From contig OZ038440.1 of the NCBI GenBank assembly GCA_964036275.1, positions 5,431,690 to 5,495,689 on the forward strand: a stretch of DNA of 64,000 nt, read 5' to 3'. Under the pieces are notes generated by a model. The model worked only from the letters and a program-made list of their open reading frames with translations, did no database searches and was not told the origin of the DNA. Below, in pieces: positions 36,301 to 47,500 of the stretch; within the stretch, counting starts at the first letter, position 1; every line of letters starts with the position of its first letter. A program made the position numbers and the translations under genes. Source of the DNA: Litoditis marina. Its lineage: Eukaryota; Nematoda; Chromadorea; Rhabditida; Rhabditidae.

Positions 36301-38540
36301 AATTCTTGGAAAAACAATCATACTCGAGTAAAGTTGTCCGAATAGTGAGAAACAATCATAAAACGGGCTATCTTTTCGCCAAAAATGACGAAACTTGTCT
36401 ATTTTTAAAACAAACGCATTAGTTTTGTATGGTCACAATCACAATTCAATCAACGAACACAGCGACGAACTGACAGTGAGTTCCATATGTAACCGGGTAT
36501 TCTTATTTCAGTTTTGGGTCACCTACCGGTTTACCTGAGCAAAGGGGTTACTTAAACCGGTTAGGTTACCAAAAACCAGGTTACTTATGGATTCGTCGTT
36601 TGGCCCAAACTGACCCCCAGATCTCCGGTATCGGCCAGACTGTTTATCTTCTCTTCTTCCTCTGCCGAAAACTCGACGCTATCCATTCCCTTCAATGTGA
36701 TCTCACAGTACAGGGAATACAGACGATCGTCGATATCCATGAGCTGAAAGAAAAACCGATAAACCGTTAAAGTAAGACGAGTATTTGAACCAATCCCGAC
36801 GCATCGATCCTTTGAACGGCAATTGAGAAATGCATTCCAGTTCAAAGGACCGAAGCGTTGGGATTAGACCACATAATCGTCCTTCTTCAATAGACTGTAG
36901 AACCGGCTAATTCCGAAACAATCAGCCGGAAAGGACTATCTGAGAACGAAGTTTCGTTTTAACGTAAAAGTTGTTTTTTTTAACGTAAGATTCGTCGCTC
37001 GTCCACCGAACATAGTTTTGTTCAAGGCTTGATACTAACTCCAAGCTAAAACTCTAAAACTGGCTTACTCCCGTGTTCCCCATAACTATAAAATCATAAT
37101 CTTTTTCACTCTCTCATTCCAAAAGAGCAATAATCTCATAAGATCATCCGATTAAGGAACATAGGTGGGATAGTGTCGGTTTTAACGTGTGAACAGCTAA
37201 ACATGCCAAACACAGAAACAGCGAAAAGTTATAGTTAAAGCCCAAGTGATGGATCCCCTGGTCAGATAACCGGGGTATCGCAACTATGTTAAGGAAGACT
37301 TGATAGAGAATATACTCACTTTAATTCTGTTAGCATTGAGAGGCAGTGACTTCCTAGTTAGACGCTCGGGGACATGAACAACGGCTGAAACATATTAGAT
37401 CATACAAATGCCTGAATGCTACAAACATTCAATCAGGCACATTTTAATGTAGAGTAAAACTCAAATCTCAAAAACTGAGTTTTATTTTTTAAAAATTTCA
37501 AGAACCTACCAATTGGAAGAAGTGAAAGGCTGAACGGTAACCAGTTTTATTTGATTTTAGGTTACCCACCAGTTACTTCAAAATAGGTACCAAAAACACC
37601 CGATTAGATTAAGAATTAACCGAAAAAGTGAAAGGCAACTCACTCATAGGATCCACATTGTGGGATGGTGATGGTTCAGCCATATCTCCCGAGTCGACTA
37701 TCAAATGGTGCTCTGTACCAACCTAAACGCAAAACAAAGCTAATTGAAAAAAAGAACAGGTAATGTCGGTGAGAGAGATACGGTTTTTGTGAGTAACCTT
37801 AAACGCGTGAATTAATCTTGTTACTGTAATACTCCGTTTACTTCACTGAGGTTGACTAATAGATAACTTAGATAATAACCAACATTCATACAGTCCCAAT
37901 CTAACAAAACAAGCTAATCTGAATGATCTCTTCAAAAACAACTGTTTATATTTGTGACATCACTATTTTCCTATTCTACAAATATCTCGGTACAATCATG
38001 GTTTCAATAGTGCAATACTGCAAAAGTGCACATTATATAATGAGCGCGTAACAGAGTAAACGAAGTATACACTACATTCTATTTTATCTTCCATATCTCC
38101 ATTTTTTCGTAATTGGAGTGCCACATATACCAATGTGGAAAGACACGTGTTCAATCGCGAATAAACATTCTATCCTATTCTATAATATTCAGAACGCATT
38201 GGTGTGATAACTACAATAGATAGCTAAGGTCGTTCACATAACTTCCAACGCTATATTTGGACGAAACATTTGAACAACTTGTTTGAAATTGCAGACAAAT
38301 TGTCAGTTTGTACTACTGCACTGACTATTGTATGTTCCTATTATATTAGTTAAGGCGTGTTTCTTGGAAACTGTCATTTTATAACTTCGTTTGAAAAGTA
38401 CGAAAAACTACCTGTACTCCGTGAGCGTCGTGTACAGACTGAGGGCGTTGAGACTCATCCATGGAAGAATTTTCTTCTATGACTGCATTCTCAACCGGAT
38501 CCGTTAGTTCATTCTCCGAGAAATTAGTTGCTAAGTCCAT
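14704..38540 (-). CDS. Domesticated integrase-like protein, catalytic residues lost, ~36-37 exons
   Basis: Exons, 5' to 3': 38540-38412, 37722-37644, 37384-37320, 36743-36615, 36194-36100, 35859-35748, 35272-35165, 34677-34607, 34238-34178, 33651-33426, 32720-32635, 27311-27153, 26124-25999, 25755-25572, 25288-25203, 24744-24586, 23628-23527, 23313-23215, 22967-22787, 22518-22415, 22003-21848, 21565-21475, 21246-21128, 20876-20781, 20514-20410, 20110-19994, 19703-19631, 19239-19159, 18539-18391, 18089-18015, 17489-17365, 17090-17004, 16064-15905, 15835-15770, 15658-15517, 15218-about 15147, 14838-14704. About 1,400 residues. Start MDLATNFSENEL lies 2 bases after an acceptor. Order: acidic and Pro/Ser-rich N-terminus, two copies of an integrase N-terminal-like module, AT-hook-like GRPRKN, integrase core (about residues 690-870), SH3-like domain (YLFKVGDKVF), Cys/His cluster, basic low-complexity tail. 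The family resemblance is to GINGER/KRBA2-type and Ty3-type integrases; a host role, perhaps in DNA or chromatin binding, is inference. Exon 10 extent and the last join are uncertain. Confidence 0.78.
15298..15382 (+). repeat. (GA)n microsatellite
   Basis: About 40 perfect GA dinucleotides followed by a 150-base purine-rich tail, in the intron between exons 15658-15517 and 15218-15147. The Leu-Ser repeats readable on the minus strand are not coding. Confidence 0.95.
16344..16645. repeat. Inverted repeat of ggttcgg units
   Basis: Two arms rich in CCGAACC and GGTTCGG, bounded by cactggagaacc and its complement ggttctccagtg. In the intron after exon 17090-17004. Confidence 0.65.
16765..16975. 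repeat. Inverted repeat of taaccggttt type
   Basis: gtaaccaggttttttgaaaa and gttaccgaaaacccggtta face each other. Similar text is at 36490-36592 and 37535-37605, so it is a dispersed family. Confidence 0.5.
17331..17356. mobile_element. AAGGACGATTATGTGG MITE remnant
   Basis: Only the right terminus (aatcgtccttctttaa) remains, next to the donor of exon 17489-17365. Confidence 0.5.
18015..20514 (-). other. Integrase C-terminal SH3-like domain and Cys/His cluster
   Basis: Exons 20514-20410, 20110-19994 and 19703-19631 encode YLFKVGDKVF, VPRYYRGCILQVDPTNVEFL and YKVLYWQDD. This has the pattern of the small beta-barrel that follows integrase cores in Ty3-type and related elements. Exons 18539-18391 and 18089-18015 then encode GRCQCGVAGC, RHEKCPF, AAKCCMK and RPDTCVFHLKPH, a dense set of seven to eight Cys and three His that probably binds zinc. 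Similar Cys-rich tails occur in KRBA2-like proteins. Function is inferred only from pattern. Confidence 0.55.
18905..19140. repeat. GGTTCGG foldback, copy 1
   Basis: Contains cagaaccgaacg, aaccaactggttcggga and tcgggaagagtcggttcg; ends 20 bases from exon 19239-19159. Related to 32955-33232 and 46938-47205. Confidence 0.6.
21475..22967 (-). other. Integrase core domain, degenerate
   Basis: Exons 22967-22787, 22518-22415, 22003-21848 and 21565-21475 encode an RNase H-type integrase core. It opens with IDIVDMDEVLYGDRYFVQAL and LFVTDLYSGYVFGRAL, continues with the loop FGPP, and ends with WVEALPFAIIEWNQKP and AFEVMFGRRPW, matching the usual last helix and post-core strand. The first Asp is kept. 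At the position where active enzymes have Asp-Asn-Gly the protein reads EAYRSSSVSLG. At the position of the catalytic Glu in the motif GLVE the protein reads GLVK. Two of three triad residues are therefore replaced, so strand transfer activity is not expected. The exons join without frameshift or stop. Confidence 0.8.
24212..24451. mobile_element. hAT-like MITE with 8-bp target duplication
   Basis: Ends CAGGGATGACCAAA and TTTTGGTCATCCCTG are inverted repeats. Both sides are flanked by the 8-bp direct repeat CCTCTCCC (24204-24211 and 24452-24459). CAGGG-type termini with an 8-bp duplication are the hallmark of hAT elements. Two runs of about 14 G lie inside (24250 and 24397). Confidence 0.75.
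26371..27025. mobile_element. TIR element with GGTTGCATGCAACC arms and 10-bp flanking repeat
   Basis: The direct repeat AAAACGTACG flanks it (26371-26380 and 27016-27025). Terminal inverted repeats read ACACATGCAACCGGGTTGCATGC on the left (given here as its two halves ACACATGCAACC and GGGTTGCATGC) with the reverse complement on the right. A 10-bp duplication suggests a Mutator-like non-autonomous element. No transposase ORF. In intron 12 of the integrase-like gene. Confidence 0.6.
28198..28405. repeat. Palindromic element with ggccagct termini
   Basis: Left gccagctacaaaaacgagag and right ctctcgttcagccaataaaa are partly inverted; gcaggtca/tgacctgc are the inner arms. In the 5.3-kb intron. Confidence 0.5.
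29104..29866 (-). pseudogene. Possible relic exons of the integrase-like module
   Basis: On the minus strand, 29864-29795 reads PLQMFVDILTSVYLNSPARM, resembling the third module exon, and 29552-29487 reads RNFRFLMRGFRLPMRKQKDS then IKK with a good acceptor and donor. The phases do not join each other or the flanking exons, and a short open end (IGNVEDD then stop, near 29122-29146) follows. I treat them as remnants of a third module copy or as cryptic exons. Confidence 0.25.
30619..30784. mobile_element. ACACCAGTAA-terminus MITE, copy 5
   Basis: Left end acaccagcaaagttgtccga, right end ggaccttactggtgt; in the 5.3-kb intron of the integrase-like gene. Confidence 0.65.
32482..32611. mobile_element. 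AAGGACGATTATGTGG MITE, copy 2
   Basis: A full palindromic copy lying 24 bases past the donor of exon 32720-32635 of the integrase-like gene. Confidence 0.75.
32955..33232. repeat. GGTTCGG foldback, copy 2
   Basis: Arms cttcccgaaccgactctttc and ggttcgggaagagtcggttt are inverted. In the intron between exons 33651-33426 and 32720-32635. Confidence 0.65.
33840..34065. repeat. C-run/G-run inverted element
   Basis: gtttacatttgccccccacc faces gggggacgattgtacattt, with a C-run of about 17 at 33901 and a G-run of about 19 at 33973. In the intron before exon 33651-33426. Confidence 0.55.
36488..36592. repeat. taaccggttt-type inverted repeat
   Basis: atgtaaccgggtattc and aaaaaccaggttacttatgg form the arms. 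It ends 23 bases before exon 36743-36615. Confidence 0.5.
36795..36890. mobile_element. AAGGACGATTATGTGG MITE, 5'-truncated copy
   Basis: The centre and right terminus are present, the left terminus is missing. It lies upstream of exon 36743-36615. Confidence 0.65.
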
Positions 38541-38550
38541 TTCTGCAACA
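38541..38550 (-). promoter_or_regulatory. Likely trans-splice acceptor of the integrase-like gene
   Basis: On the minus strand the acceptor gttgcag is followed by AA and then the ATG at 38540. A 2-base leader is typical of SL-spliced nematode messages. Confidence 0.55.
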
Positions 38551-39098
38551 ATATAACTGAACTTTTAACTGGACCGAGGCGAAATTGAAGCTTTTATTAT
38601 TATTAATTCTACTGAACCATAACTAAACACGACTTGGCCGGCTGAACAAATCATGCTAGCAAACATAAAAACAAGTGAAGAAAGAAGTCACTAAAACAAC
38701 TCAACCGATGTAAAGTAAATATCAGGATATTGTTGTAGAAAGCAAATCACGAACCACACAAAATAAAATGCCAGCTTTTTAAATTTCATTTCACCAATAC
38801 AATACAATTAAATTAGAGAACAGACGAAAAAAAACAAGTCAAAACAACAGAAAAATATAAATGACCAGAATGAGTGAAATAATTCAGTTCCCAACAATGA
38901 GAAAAAATATTTACAATGAAACTAGAAAAGAGAACACGTAAAACAATTGCGTTCAGATTAAAATTAGATAAAAGAAAACTACAAAATGAATAAATAAAAA
39001 CCGAAATCAGTTTTATCATACGCAAAACCAGCGTTCGTCTGCGTTTCACGTTATTTACAGGCGTAATTATAAGAGGTCGTAGGCTAAAACTAATTCAG
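38551..39098. other. Spacer between ALG13 and integrase-like genes
   Basis: About 0.55 kb, AT-rich, without recognised repeats. Compatible with a long operon spacer or a short promoter. Confidence 0.4.
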
Positions 39099-41085
39099 TC
39101 AATTCGAACCGCTGATACCCACTCGTTTATGAATGAAATTTGCAACCTTTTTAGAGTTAGGAGGGCTGAACGGTTTGAGGGAGAATAGGTTATCGTTTAC
39201 GATGGTTTGCGGAAGCGTGTGTGGTTCACAGTAGAGTAGATGGGATCGAGCGGCAAGGGCGGCGGCCAGCTCAAGCTGGAACGAGTATACTAGAAATAAA
39301 TTGATTAGTCACGTAAAGAAAACATTCTAAAGAGGCATCGTGCACTCTGTCATTGCACGTTTCTATGTTCTGCTGTGTTTACCATGTTTCACGTTGCAAT
39401 CGAATGACAGTATATTTATAGGGAATGAGCAAATCCTCGTTGTAGTTTGATCACGACATAAGCCGTAATTTTCGAATTTCGACCGAGAAGAAACGTGATC
39501 AAACTACAAACAGTGGAATGAAACCACATATACCGTCATGGATGCTTCTATAAGAGCGAACCCTACAAGAGAATTCGAAAATGCTGAAAGATGATAAAGA
39601 AATTGCACTTTAAACATTATTTCACTTGGAAATGGACTGAAATGTCTCATTTTGCAATCTGAATCTGAGAAATGAACACAACACGAACACAACACAAACA
39701 ATTAAATGAACTAGTGAACATTGCTGAATAGAAGGAAAGTTTCATAATAATCATACTTTGCTGTGCTTCTGTTATACCTGATGATTATCCATGAGAGCCT
39801 GGTTGATGACGACAATCAATGGTTTTCGCAAACGCAGACACTCGAGAGCTGTACCGGCACCAGCATGTCCAATAACTATCTATAAGAACATATTTTTCGG
39901 AAATACTATTTATAGAAACTTATTTTCGAAAATGACTATCTATAAGAACTTATTCTTCAGAAAAACACTGTCTGTAAAACATATTCTACAAATATACTTA
40001 AATCGTATTATATATAGAGTAGACATGACATTTCTCACCGAAGATCACTGCTGCAACATAGGTGCGAACCAGTTAAAGAAGTCCGATTATGTGGACCAAT
40101 CGCAACGCTTCAGTCCTTTAAATTGCAATACATTTATACATTTTTCAATTGCAGTTTAAAAGACCGTTGACACGGGATTGGTCCACATAATCGTCCTGCT
40201 CTAAGTACATCCTAATTTCACGTACAAATCTGATCTGCCAAGATGCAATGAAGTGTGTTTAGCAAATAGCCTGCTCTATCTTCTCACAGTCTGAGAGTGT
40301 GATGGCGAAGTTTTGTACATTACCTCAAGAAATTGTTCTCGTAATGAACAGGGATGGATGAATGTCAGGTTTTCATTTCTAAAAAGTAATGATTTGTGGA
40401 AGTATATGTGTAACGAACTTACATTTGCACTTTCAATATCGCCCTGGATACTCGATTTATAGCGATAATACGAGACCTCCACACCATGAACCTAAACTGT
40501 TTGAGTTTATCATCATCAAATATAGACAGCTTGCAAGTTGCTGCCACCAAACTATGACCAGTTGGGGGTGTTTTTTTACCATATTTGACACATTTGAAAA
40601 AAGTCTAACGGACAAGACTCACATAACGTGATGAGGAGTATTGTATTTATGTATTTAAAACAAATATACCTTGGCTGAACCATTGTCAGGCGTAGCTTCG
40701 GTTGCTCCAATCATCTCCAAGATTTCGTATGTGAACTCTCCAGCCCCTATTTGCAAGCAGACTGAAGTGACTCCAATCTTCTTCAATGATTTCAGAGAAT
40801 CCTCGGAAAGTACCTGAGAATACATTTCATTCTGCCCAGATTTTTAAAACAATGGTCTAGCAAACTAAAAAGGAATGATCTATGCGAATAGGTCAAAAAC
40901 TATTGTGCCAGTGAGATCATCCAACCAGTCTCCTATCACGATTTTGTAGCTACCGAATTACATGACATTGAAGCTAAATTTCTTTTGGGTATATTTCGGT
41001 TAGAGTAGAATCAACAAATCAGAAACCATACCGTGCAGATGAGTTGGTCGAACCGGGTGGTACCAACTGTCACAAATGCTCGCAT
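39099..41085 (-). CDS. ALG13 homologue, UDP-GlcNAc transferase catalytic subunit
   Basis: Exons: 41085-41032, 40813-40670, 40491-40423, 39879-39778, 39275-39099 (stop TGA); 181 residues, the usual size of the short fungal and worm form. Start [16 protein letters not shown] is the family N-terminus, and the ATG directly follows an acceptor (attgccag), suggesting trans-splicing. [20 protein letters not shown] and the donor-binding signature [19 protein letters not shown] plus LMDNHQLELA are highly typical. Alg13 pairs with membrane-bound Alg14 at the cytosolic face of the ER to add the second GlcNAc of the dolichol-linked oligosaccharide for N-glycosylation. No OTU/Tudor extension as in long mammalian isoforms. 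The gene lies 434 bases downstream of the THAP gene on the same strand. Confidence 0.93.
39312..39405. repeat. gcactttgtcattg repeat, second copy
   Basis: In ALG13 intron 4. Shares gaggcatcgtgcactctgtc and ttctgctgtgttta with the copy at 10460. Confidence 0.5.
39432..39512. repeat. gtagtttgatc inverted repeat
   Basis: ttgtagtttgatcacga faces gtgatcaaactacaaac. Related pairs of tgtagtttgatc/gatcaaactaca are at 11578-11625, 12930-12945, 13714-13785, 42265-42358 and 61210-61230. Confidence 0.6.
40074..40205. mobile_element. AAGGACGATTATGTGG MITE, copy in ALG13 intron 3
   Basis: A full palindromic copy with slightly diverged termini (AAGAAGTCCG at left, CGTCCTGCTC at right). Confidence 0.7.
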
Positions 41086-41093
41086 CTGGCAAT
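41086..41093 (-). promoter_or_regulatory. Likely trans-splice acceptor of ALG13
   Basis: The minus-strand acceptor attgccag abuts the ATG with no intervening base. Confidence 0.55.
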
Positions 41094-41519
41094 AGGCAAA
41101 AATGTACTTATATTGATTATACAATCAAAGTAAATCTACCAAAAAACATAAATTAGAAATATGAAAAGATGTAAACTACTTTGTTGGAAAACAACAGAAA
41201 TGCTGATTCAACACTTTATAGGACAAACAGAGATCGTAACAAAAATAGCAATGAGCTTACATGAGACAAACAAACAAAATGACAGGCTGCAAAAAACATC
41301 AGGAAATGATAGTAACCAATGAACATAACAAAACTCAGATTCTTATACCCAATCCAAAAGCAAATGTTCTCAAGAAACATACTTTCTACCTGCCAGTATG
41401 AAACCTAATATGAGAATTCATGCACATCATTTCATAGAATAACATTGAGAATATTAACAAAACACGAATCTATGAGATTATAAGTCAAATTGATACAAAC
41501 AGATTGATATGCCAGATAA
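41094..41519. other. Spacer between THAP and ALG13 genes
   Basis: About 0.43 kb, AT-rich, no recognised repeat or coding sequence. Confidence 0.4.
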
Positions 41520-44500
41520 CTATCCATCTGCCGTTGCCGCAGGAGTCTCCATGGAATTGACAGCCGAACCATCACTCGATGCAGTCGGGACAGGGGAACT
41601 ATAAATATGAGCGTTAGGATCTTGGGAGTATTTTTCTTCCCTGCAACTAAATCCTACAAAATCAAACCCCATTCAATATCAACACCACTATGCAAATTGA
41701 ACCAGACATCACTACAGAAACTGTGGGGATATGCTCCACGTGAGTTCTTGAATTGTCTTTTTGAGATAATTACTACAGTACAACTTATATTGTCTTCCAA
41801 TTCTACCAATAATAAATGAAAAAACCTTTTGTTCGTTTTCTTCGTGCTCTGATCCGGGAACATTCCAGCCAACGCATCTGCCAGATTCTACAACAAAACG
41901 CAGTGTGTTCCAAAGAATAGCTGACAATTTAAAAAAAAAAGTACACATAGGTATCTCTATCTTTTAAAACTAGTACTGCTCTAGCAGAAACAGAAACAAG
42001 TTGATTTCACTGAAAACTTCGAAAAGGGAACAACTCTCGAACAATCATACTATTCATACAAGGCTGTTCTGATAGAGTCAGTCTAGAGGGAAACCTAATA
42101 CACTGAACGAAAGTCATCGAAAAACTTACAGCTGCGGCAGCAGGTTTCACGACACCATCCAACTTATCGCTCTGAAATTGAATAAATCGACATACTATAA
42201 TAATGCAATAAGTATTATAGGGTTCGCTCATTCAAAAACAAGCCCAAAAAAGTATGTTGCCTTAATTAGCTGTGTTTGTAGTTTGCTCTCTTAGTTTTTG
42301 CTTTTTTTCAAACTACAGAATTGTGGGGGCATCCGGATCAAACTACAACGAAGATTCGGTCACTCCCTATAAAGCAAACTGTGCTCTCCAATCGATCACA
42401 ACTGGAATATCTGCCGTAACGAACATTAGCATTATTATTATTACAAACGTGGGGCGACTTTGTTGGATGCTCTTTTGAATCGCCATATGAAACACCTGAT
42501 TTTCAATCAAATTCGCCTCACGTATGTGTTATTATATCAAACTGTGCCCAGGAATCGATCACGGTTCACGGCTAAAATATCGGTCGTTAAGGATATATTA
42601 TTATTGTTATCATCAATATCATTATTACTATTATTATTATATCAAACTGTGCCCACCAATCCATCACGGCTAAAATAGCTGTAAAAAAGGATATGTTATT
42701 AGTTACACTATTATTATTATTAATGTTAATATTATTATTATTATTATAACAAACTGCGCCCACCAATCGATCGATTTCGGCCCTAGTGTCGTGGAGAACC
42801 GACTGAAACCCGGAGACAACACTGGCCAGGGAGTAGCTGTCCATTCCTCCCAACGAGCCGTACATACGCTCATCGTCCTTCTTGTCATCCCATTCCCAGC
42901 TGATTGGACACTGAAGGGAAATCATAAGAATGAAAGCTCTTATTTAGTAGCAAACGTAGGGCGACTTTGTTTGATGCTCTATTAAATCACCCGCTTTTCT
43001 TACAATCCGAACTTCGAATCACCCTAATTTCAACAGAAGTTGCATTTTACTGGTGAAAACCTAATCTCCCACTCTGTTTTGTAGTTCAGTTACCTAAGTA
43101 AAACACTTCAATTAATTTCTGTGCACAACAAAGTCGCCTCACGTATGTTTAGTAGAGTTACAGTGTAAAAGAATAGTCAAGTTCATTAAAGTTTCGATTC
43201 CACAGCGTGAATGACAGCATGAATGAGCTGTCACAAATAAGTTTGTGCCATTTACACGAAAAGGCAAATGCTCATCACTTCTTATCCCACAGAATCCACC
43301 AAAATTTACTCATGCCGTTCCCCCGTGCACATGATAAAGATTTAAGATGAGACGGTGGAGCGGGTTTCAAGATTCTCGGTATATAATTTTCAGTATTCCG
43401 TACATTTCTTTCGAAGAATTCTATTGGAAACTCTATTCTATTTGATTGTATTATATCCATCGCTTATCGTTTCCTTTCAAAAAAAAATCATTTCAACCAG
43501 TGGCTATTATAATATATTGTATTTCTATTATATGCTATTTATAGATGCTCACCGTTTCCCCGTGCACCTGATATAGGTTTCCGATGAGTCCGTGAAGGAG
43601 GGAGGCCTTCTCCCCCACCCGGGCCAGTTTCGTCACAATCGCCCCCGTCTCCACACAACAACGACGCTTTCCACCCAGACTCGGCTGGCTACAAAAACAA
43701 CCAGTTAGAAAGTAATTTCAATTCGGAGAAAAACTAGAAAATCGAAAGTATTTTACGAAAAGTTGTGCTTGTAGAAACAATTTCAACCAATTGTAATACC
43801 GAGAACGAATAGTGATTCTGTTTCTAGTTTTCATGACGATACACAACAACGACGTTTTCCACCAAAATTGGGCTGGCCACTGTCAAAACAATCAGTTGAC
43901 AATGAATTTAGAAAAGAACTAGAACATTGAAAGTACTTTACTGAAAACAATGTGTTGTATGAACAAGCTTCACTAATTGTGATTGCTGCGAACGAATATT
44001 AACTTAGTTATGACGTAAAGATGGTAAATTTACCAAAAAGTTGTACTTTTGGTCCCATTCACCAAATGTAACACTTTGATAATCATTCCAGTAAAATTTC
44101 ATATGGGAATAATGAGAGAAATTGACTCAGAATATTATCTGCGCCTCACTCAATTCTTGAAAACAATAGAGTTTCCCATCCCCCAAGACATAACTGGGCA
44201 TATTTGACCCCTACATGGGAGAAAAGAATGAAAACTCACATCTGGTAAGGGTTAATGACAGGCTGGCCGTCAGATTTGGCGCACTCTGGAACGATGAAAT
44301 CTGAGTCGTGAAGAGCAATAATGCAACAAAAAGATATTCGCCACATGCATATTTTCCGATTACAAAATTATATAGATACTACAACTTCAAACTGAAGATA
44401 CTACAATTTTGAACGAAATACATCTATCTCAGTCAATCCAACAAAATAAACACATATGTCGAAAATATAAGTTGTCCAATGAAACATTGCATACTTGATA

Positions 44501-47500
44501 AAGTGATTGCCGTAAGTGGCTAACCAACTTTCATTCGCTGTTTCGAAACTACTGATACACCCCAAAGAATATTACAACTGAAATGAGTTTGAGCTCACTA
44601 TTTTTCTGCAATTTGCCAAATGTGACGTCCTGTGAATAGCTCTTCGGCATTAGGTTGATAGACGGATAACCCGGACACGTCATGGACTGAAAACAACACA
44701 TGTCACAAATGACACAGCCTAATGAAAATAGATAGGGGGGGGGGTTGAAAGTATAATCATTCTACTCACATCAGTGCGAGTGCGACCAGGTTTTGTATCG
44801 GCGCACGTGGTATTAGTGACAGATGTGCAGAATTGGGTGTCAAGAATAGAACACACTATCATACACGGTGCTACCCTATATAGAAAGAACCCGTATTTGT
44901 TAATATGCATTACGTTAAATTGTATACATTTGTATCAAAAACTTTCAAATTCACCCACAGGTTCCGCAAGAAGAAGCAGGTTATTCATACTAAAAGTGTG
45001 TCCAAGTATGAGAACGCAACCCACAAAATGATGTTCGCAGATCCAAAGCTGTCCATGAATTGGGAGCGGGTCTCTTTCATTATCTGCTATCTCGATACGA
45101 TATATCCACTGGGTGCGTTTCTTTCCGATTGCTACAAGTAACACACATGAACTAAAATGAACGACACAAACCTTGTAACGTTCCTATTCACGCCTGTTGT
45201 CTGATACGGGGCGTTATAACTAAAAAGATATATTCACTGTGTGTATCAGCAAGGTATGTTCTTTGAAAGATTAGAAGATATTCCGTCGAATGTTAGTTTT
45301 GCTTCCAAAATAATCGAAAAATTCTCGCATAAAATCGTGGGGTGCCGAAATATCTATGGACAAGTATAGTATTCACCGGTATGTGAGAACTACAGAACTT
45401 ACCCGGAAACGGTATCATTTTCACACTGTCGGCCGCCGCTTTTTGGGGTGCAGAATATGAGCAGGAGCGCACAACACAAGCCTGAAAAGGAATAATGGTT
45501 AGGTTGGGGTAAATAAAGAAAATCCAGTGGTAATAGGGAAAGGAGGATGAGGGTAACGGGATTAGGTGTAAATTAGGGACCTCCATGTTTATCAAGTGCT
45601 GCTCATCATTAGGATGAGAAACTGAAGGAACACTTTACAATTGCGACCGCAGAAAGAAAATTCAACTGGTGAGAAATAGACATTGTGTTTCCAACGTACG
45701 TGAGGCGACTTTGTTGTCCATAACATTTGATTGAAAATCAATAATGTTTCATCGGGATAACCAAACTAGAACACTGGGTGGGATGCCAGGTTCTCATCAG
45801 TTAAAGGTGACTAAAAAATGAAGTTTGGTTGGTTTACAATTCGGATTATAAGAAAAACGGGTGAGTAGAGAACCCAACAAAAGTCGCCCTGCCTTTGGTT
45901 TCCAAAGCAAAAACTAACCGCAGCCGGCTTGGACATAAACGATATAGTGTGCTTAGACTTTTCAAACACCGATGGCACCTGCAATGAAGAGTATCAATAA
46001 CAATTGTGTGTTTTCAAGTTTTGTAAAAAACCTGGATTGGAAGGTACAATGTATGAACATCAGTATAAATTATACGAACGTGAGTATTCTCTAGACGGTA
46101 TGACAATCGAGACATTACGAAAAGATTATATTTCACGTCTCTCCATTCTAGTAACTCGAGCTCCACAACCTCAGACTTTGATGAATGAAATTGACCTCCG
46201 AAAGTCGACCGAGATGACTACAAGTTTCACGCGCATACAAAAAAGCGGTAAAACCTCATAGGAGCGAGAAAACTCAAAATTATGCTTTTTTGTCATTTTC
46301 AGTAGATTTAGCCACAAATTCACCACACATTCGCGGCAACCAGAATAAGTCATTCGAAATTAAAAGTCATTGAAGTAAAAGACATTTGAAAGTAAAAGTC
46401 ATTAAGTACAGAAACAGTTGACAATCAGAAATAAAGTTTTCGAAAATTTTCGTATTTTTCAAATCCTGACTAAAAGTGAATTAATGACTTTTACTTTTAA
46501 ATGACTTTTACTTTAATGACTTCTAATTTTGAATGACTTATTCCTGGTACCCACATTCGCTGGTGTTTTGGTGAACATCTCACTTTTAAGAGGGGGTTGT
46601 GTCGTGAAAGATTTTGGTCATTCCGGACAGTCAACAAGAACAAATATGTCTCTCCATCTTGACAAAGAATCTTACACACAACTCTTCTTCTCATAGTTTC
46701 TCTCTCTTTTTGATTTGCGAGTGCGACATAATTTGAATATAAATAAATAAACAGACAACTCACACATTTATCGTAATCGACTCTAACAATGCGAGCCGTT
46801 GAGCCGTTCAATGGCTCCAGGTCGGGGAAATGCTGTTCACAGAGAAAGCCGAAGCCGGAGAGCGCGTCCTTTTCTCCCATACAACGGTTCTGCCAGAGAA
46901 TGTGCTGCCAGCGAAAGAACTGGTTCCTAGAATAAGATTCCAAGCTTTTTCCCGAACCGACTCTTCCCGAACCAGTTGGTTTGGTAAGGAACCGAACCAT
47001 TTGCGTACTCGAACCGACATGAAACCGAACCAAACCCTGATAAACGTCACGCAGTCGAACAATTTCAGCATTTATTACATGAATTGGTTCGGTAACAACT
47101 TTGTTGGCCTAAATTTGGTTTGGTTCTAGAACGAAACAACTGGTTCGGGAAGAATCGGTTCGGTTTTCTTTCGGAAAGAGTCGGTTCGGGAAGGAATTCA
47201 CCATAAGATTCCAAGCTTTTTCCTCAATTGTATAACCAACGTTGAGTGTCGAATCGGGAATAATACACGGAAAACTGTGAAATCTAGTGTTGCGGGTTCT
47301 AGTGTCTTGTGATACTCAGATATATTTTACATAATCTACTGGTACCAAACAACACCATTCCCTCCTATGAAAGGAAGAAGTAAGCAGTGTCACGTGTCAC
47401 TTAAGGAACAGAACAGTTCCAGTTTGTACTTTGAACGTTGATTCTACTAAGCACATCATATACGTCGTTTCGAATGTTTCACATAAATGAATTTTAGATG

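Noticed and set aside
40324..40379. Extra exon in ALG13 between exons 3 and 4
   Set aside because: It has an acceptor and donor but 55 bases, which would shift frame. Direct joining gives the conserved [13 protein letters not shown] text.
44905..45141. 78-codon plus-strand ORF
   Set aside because: Antisense to THAP exon 45131-45025, whose minus-strand reading gives the WICEHHF finger.
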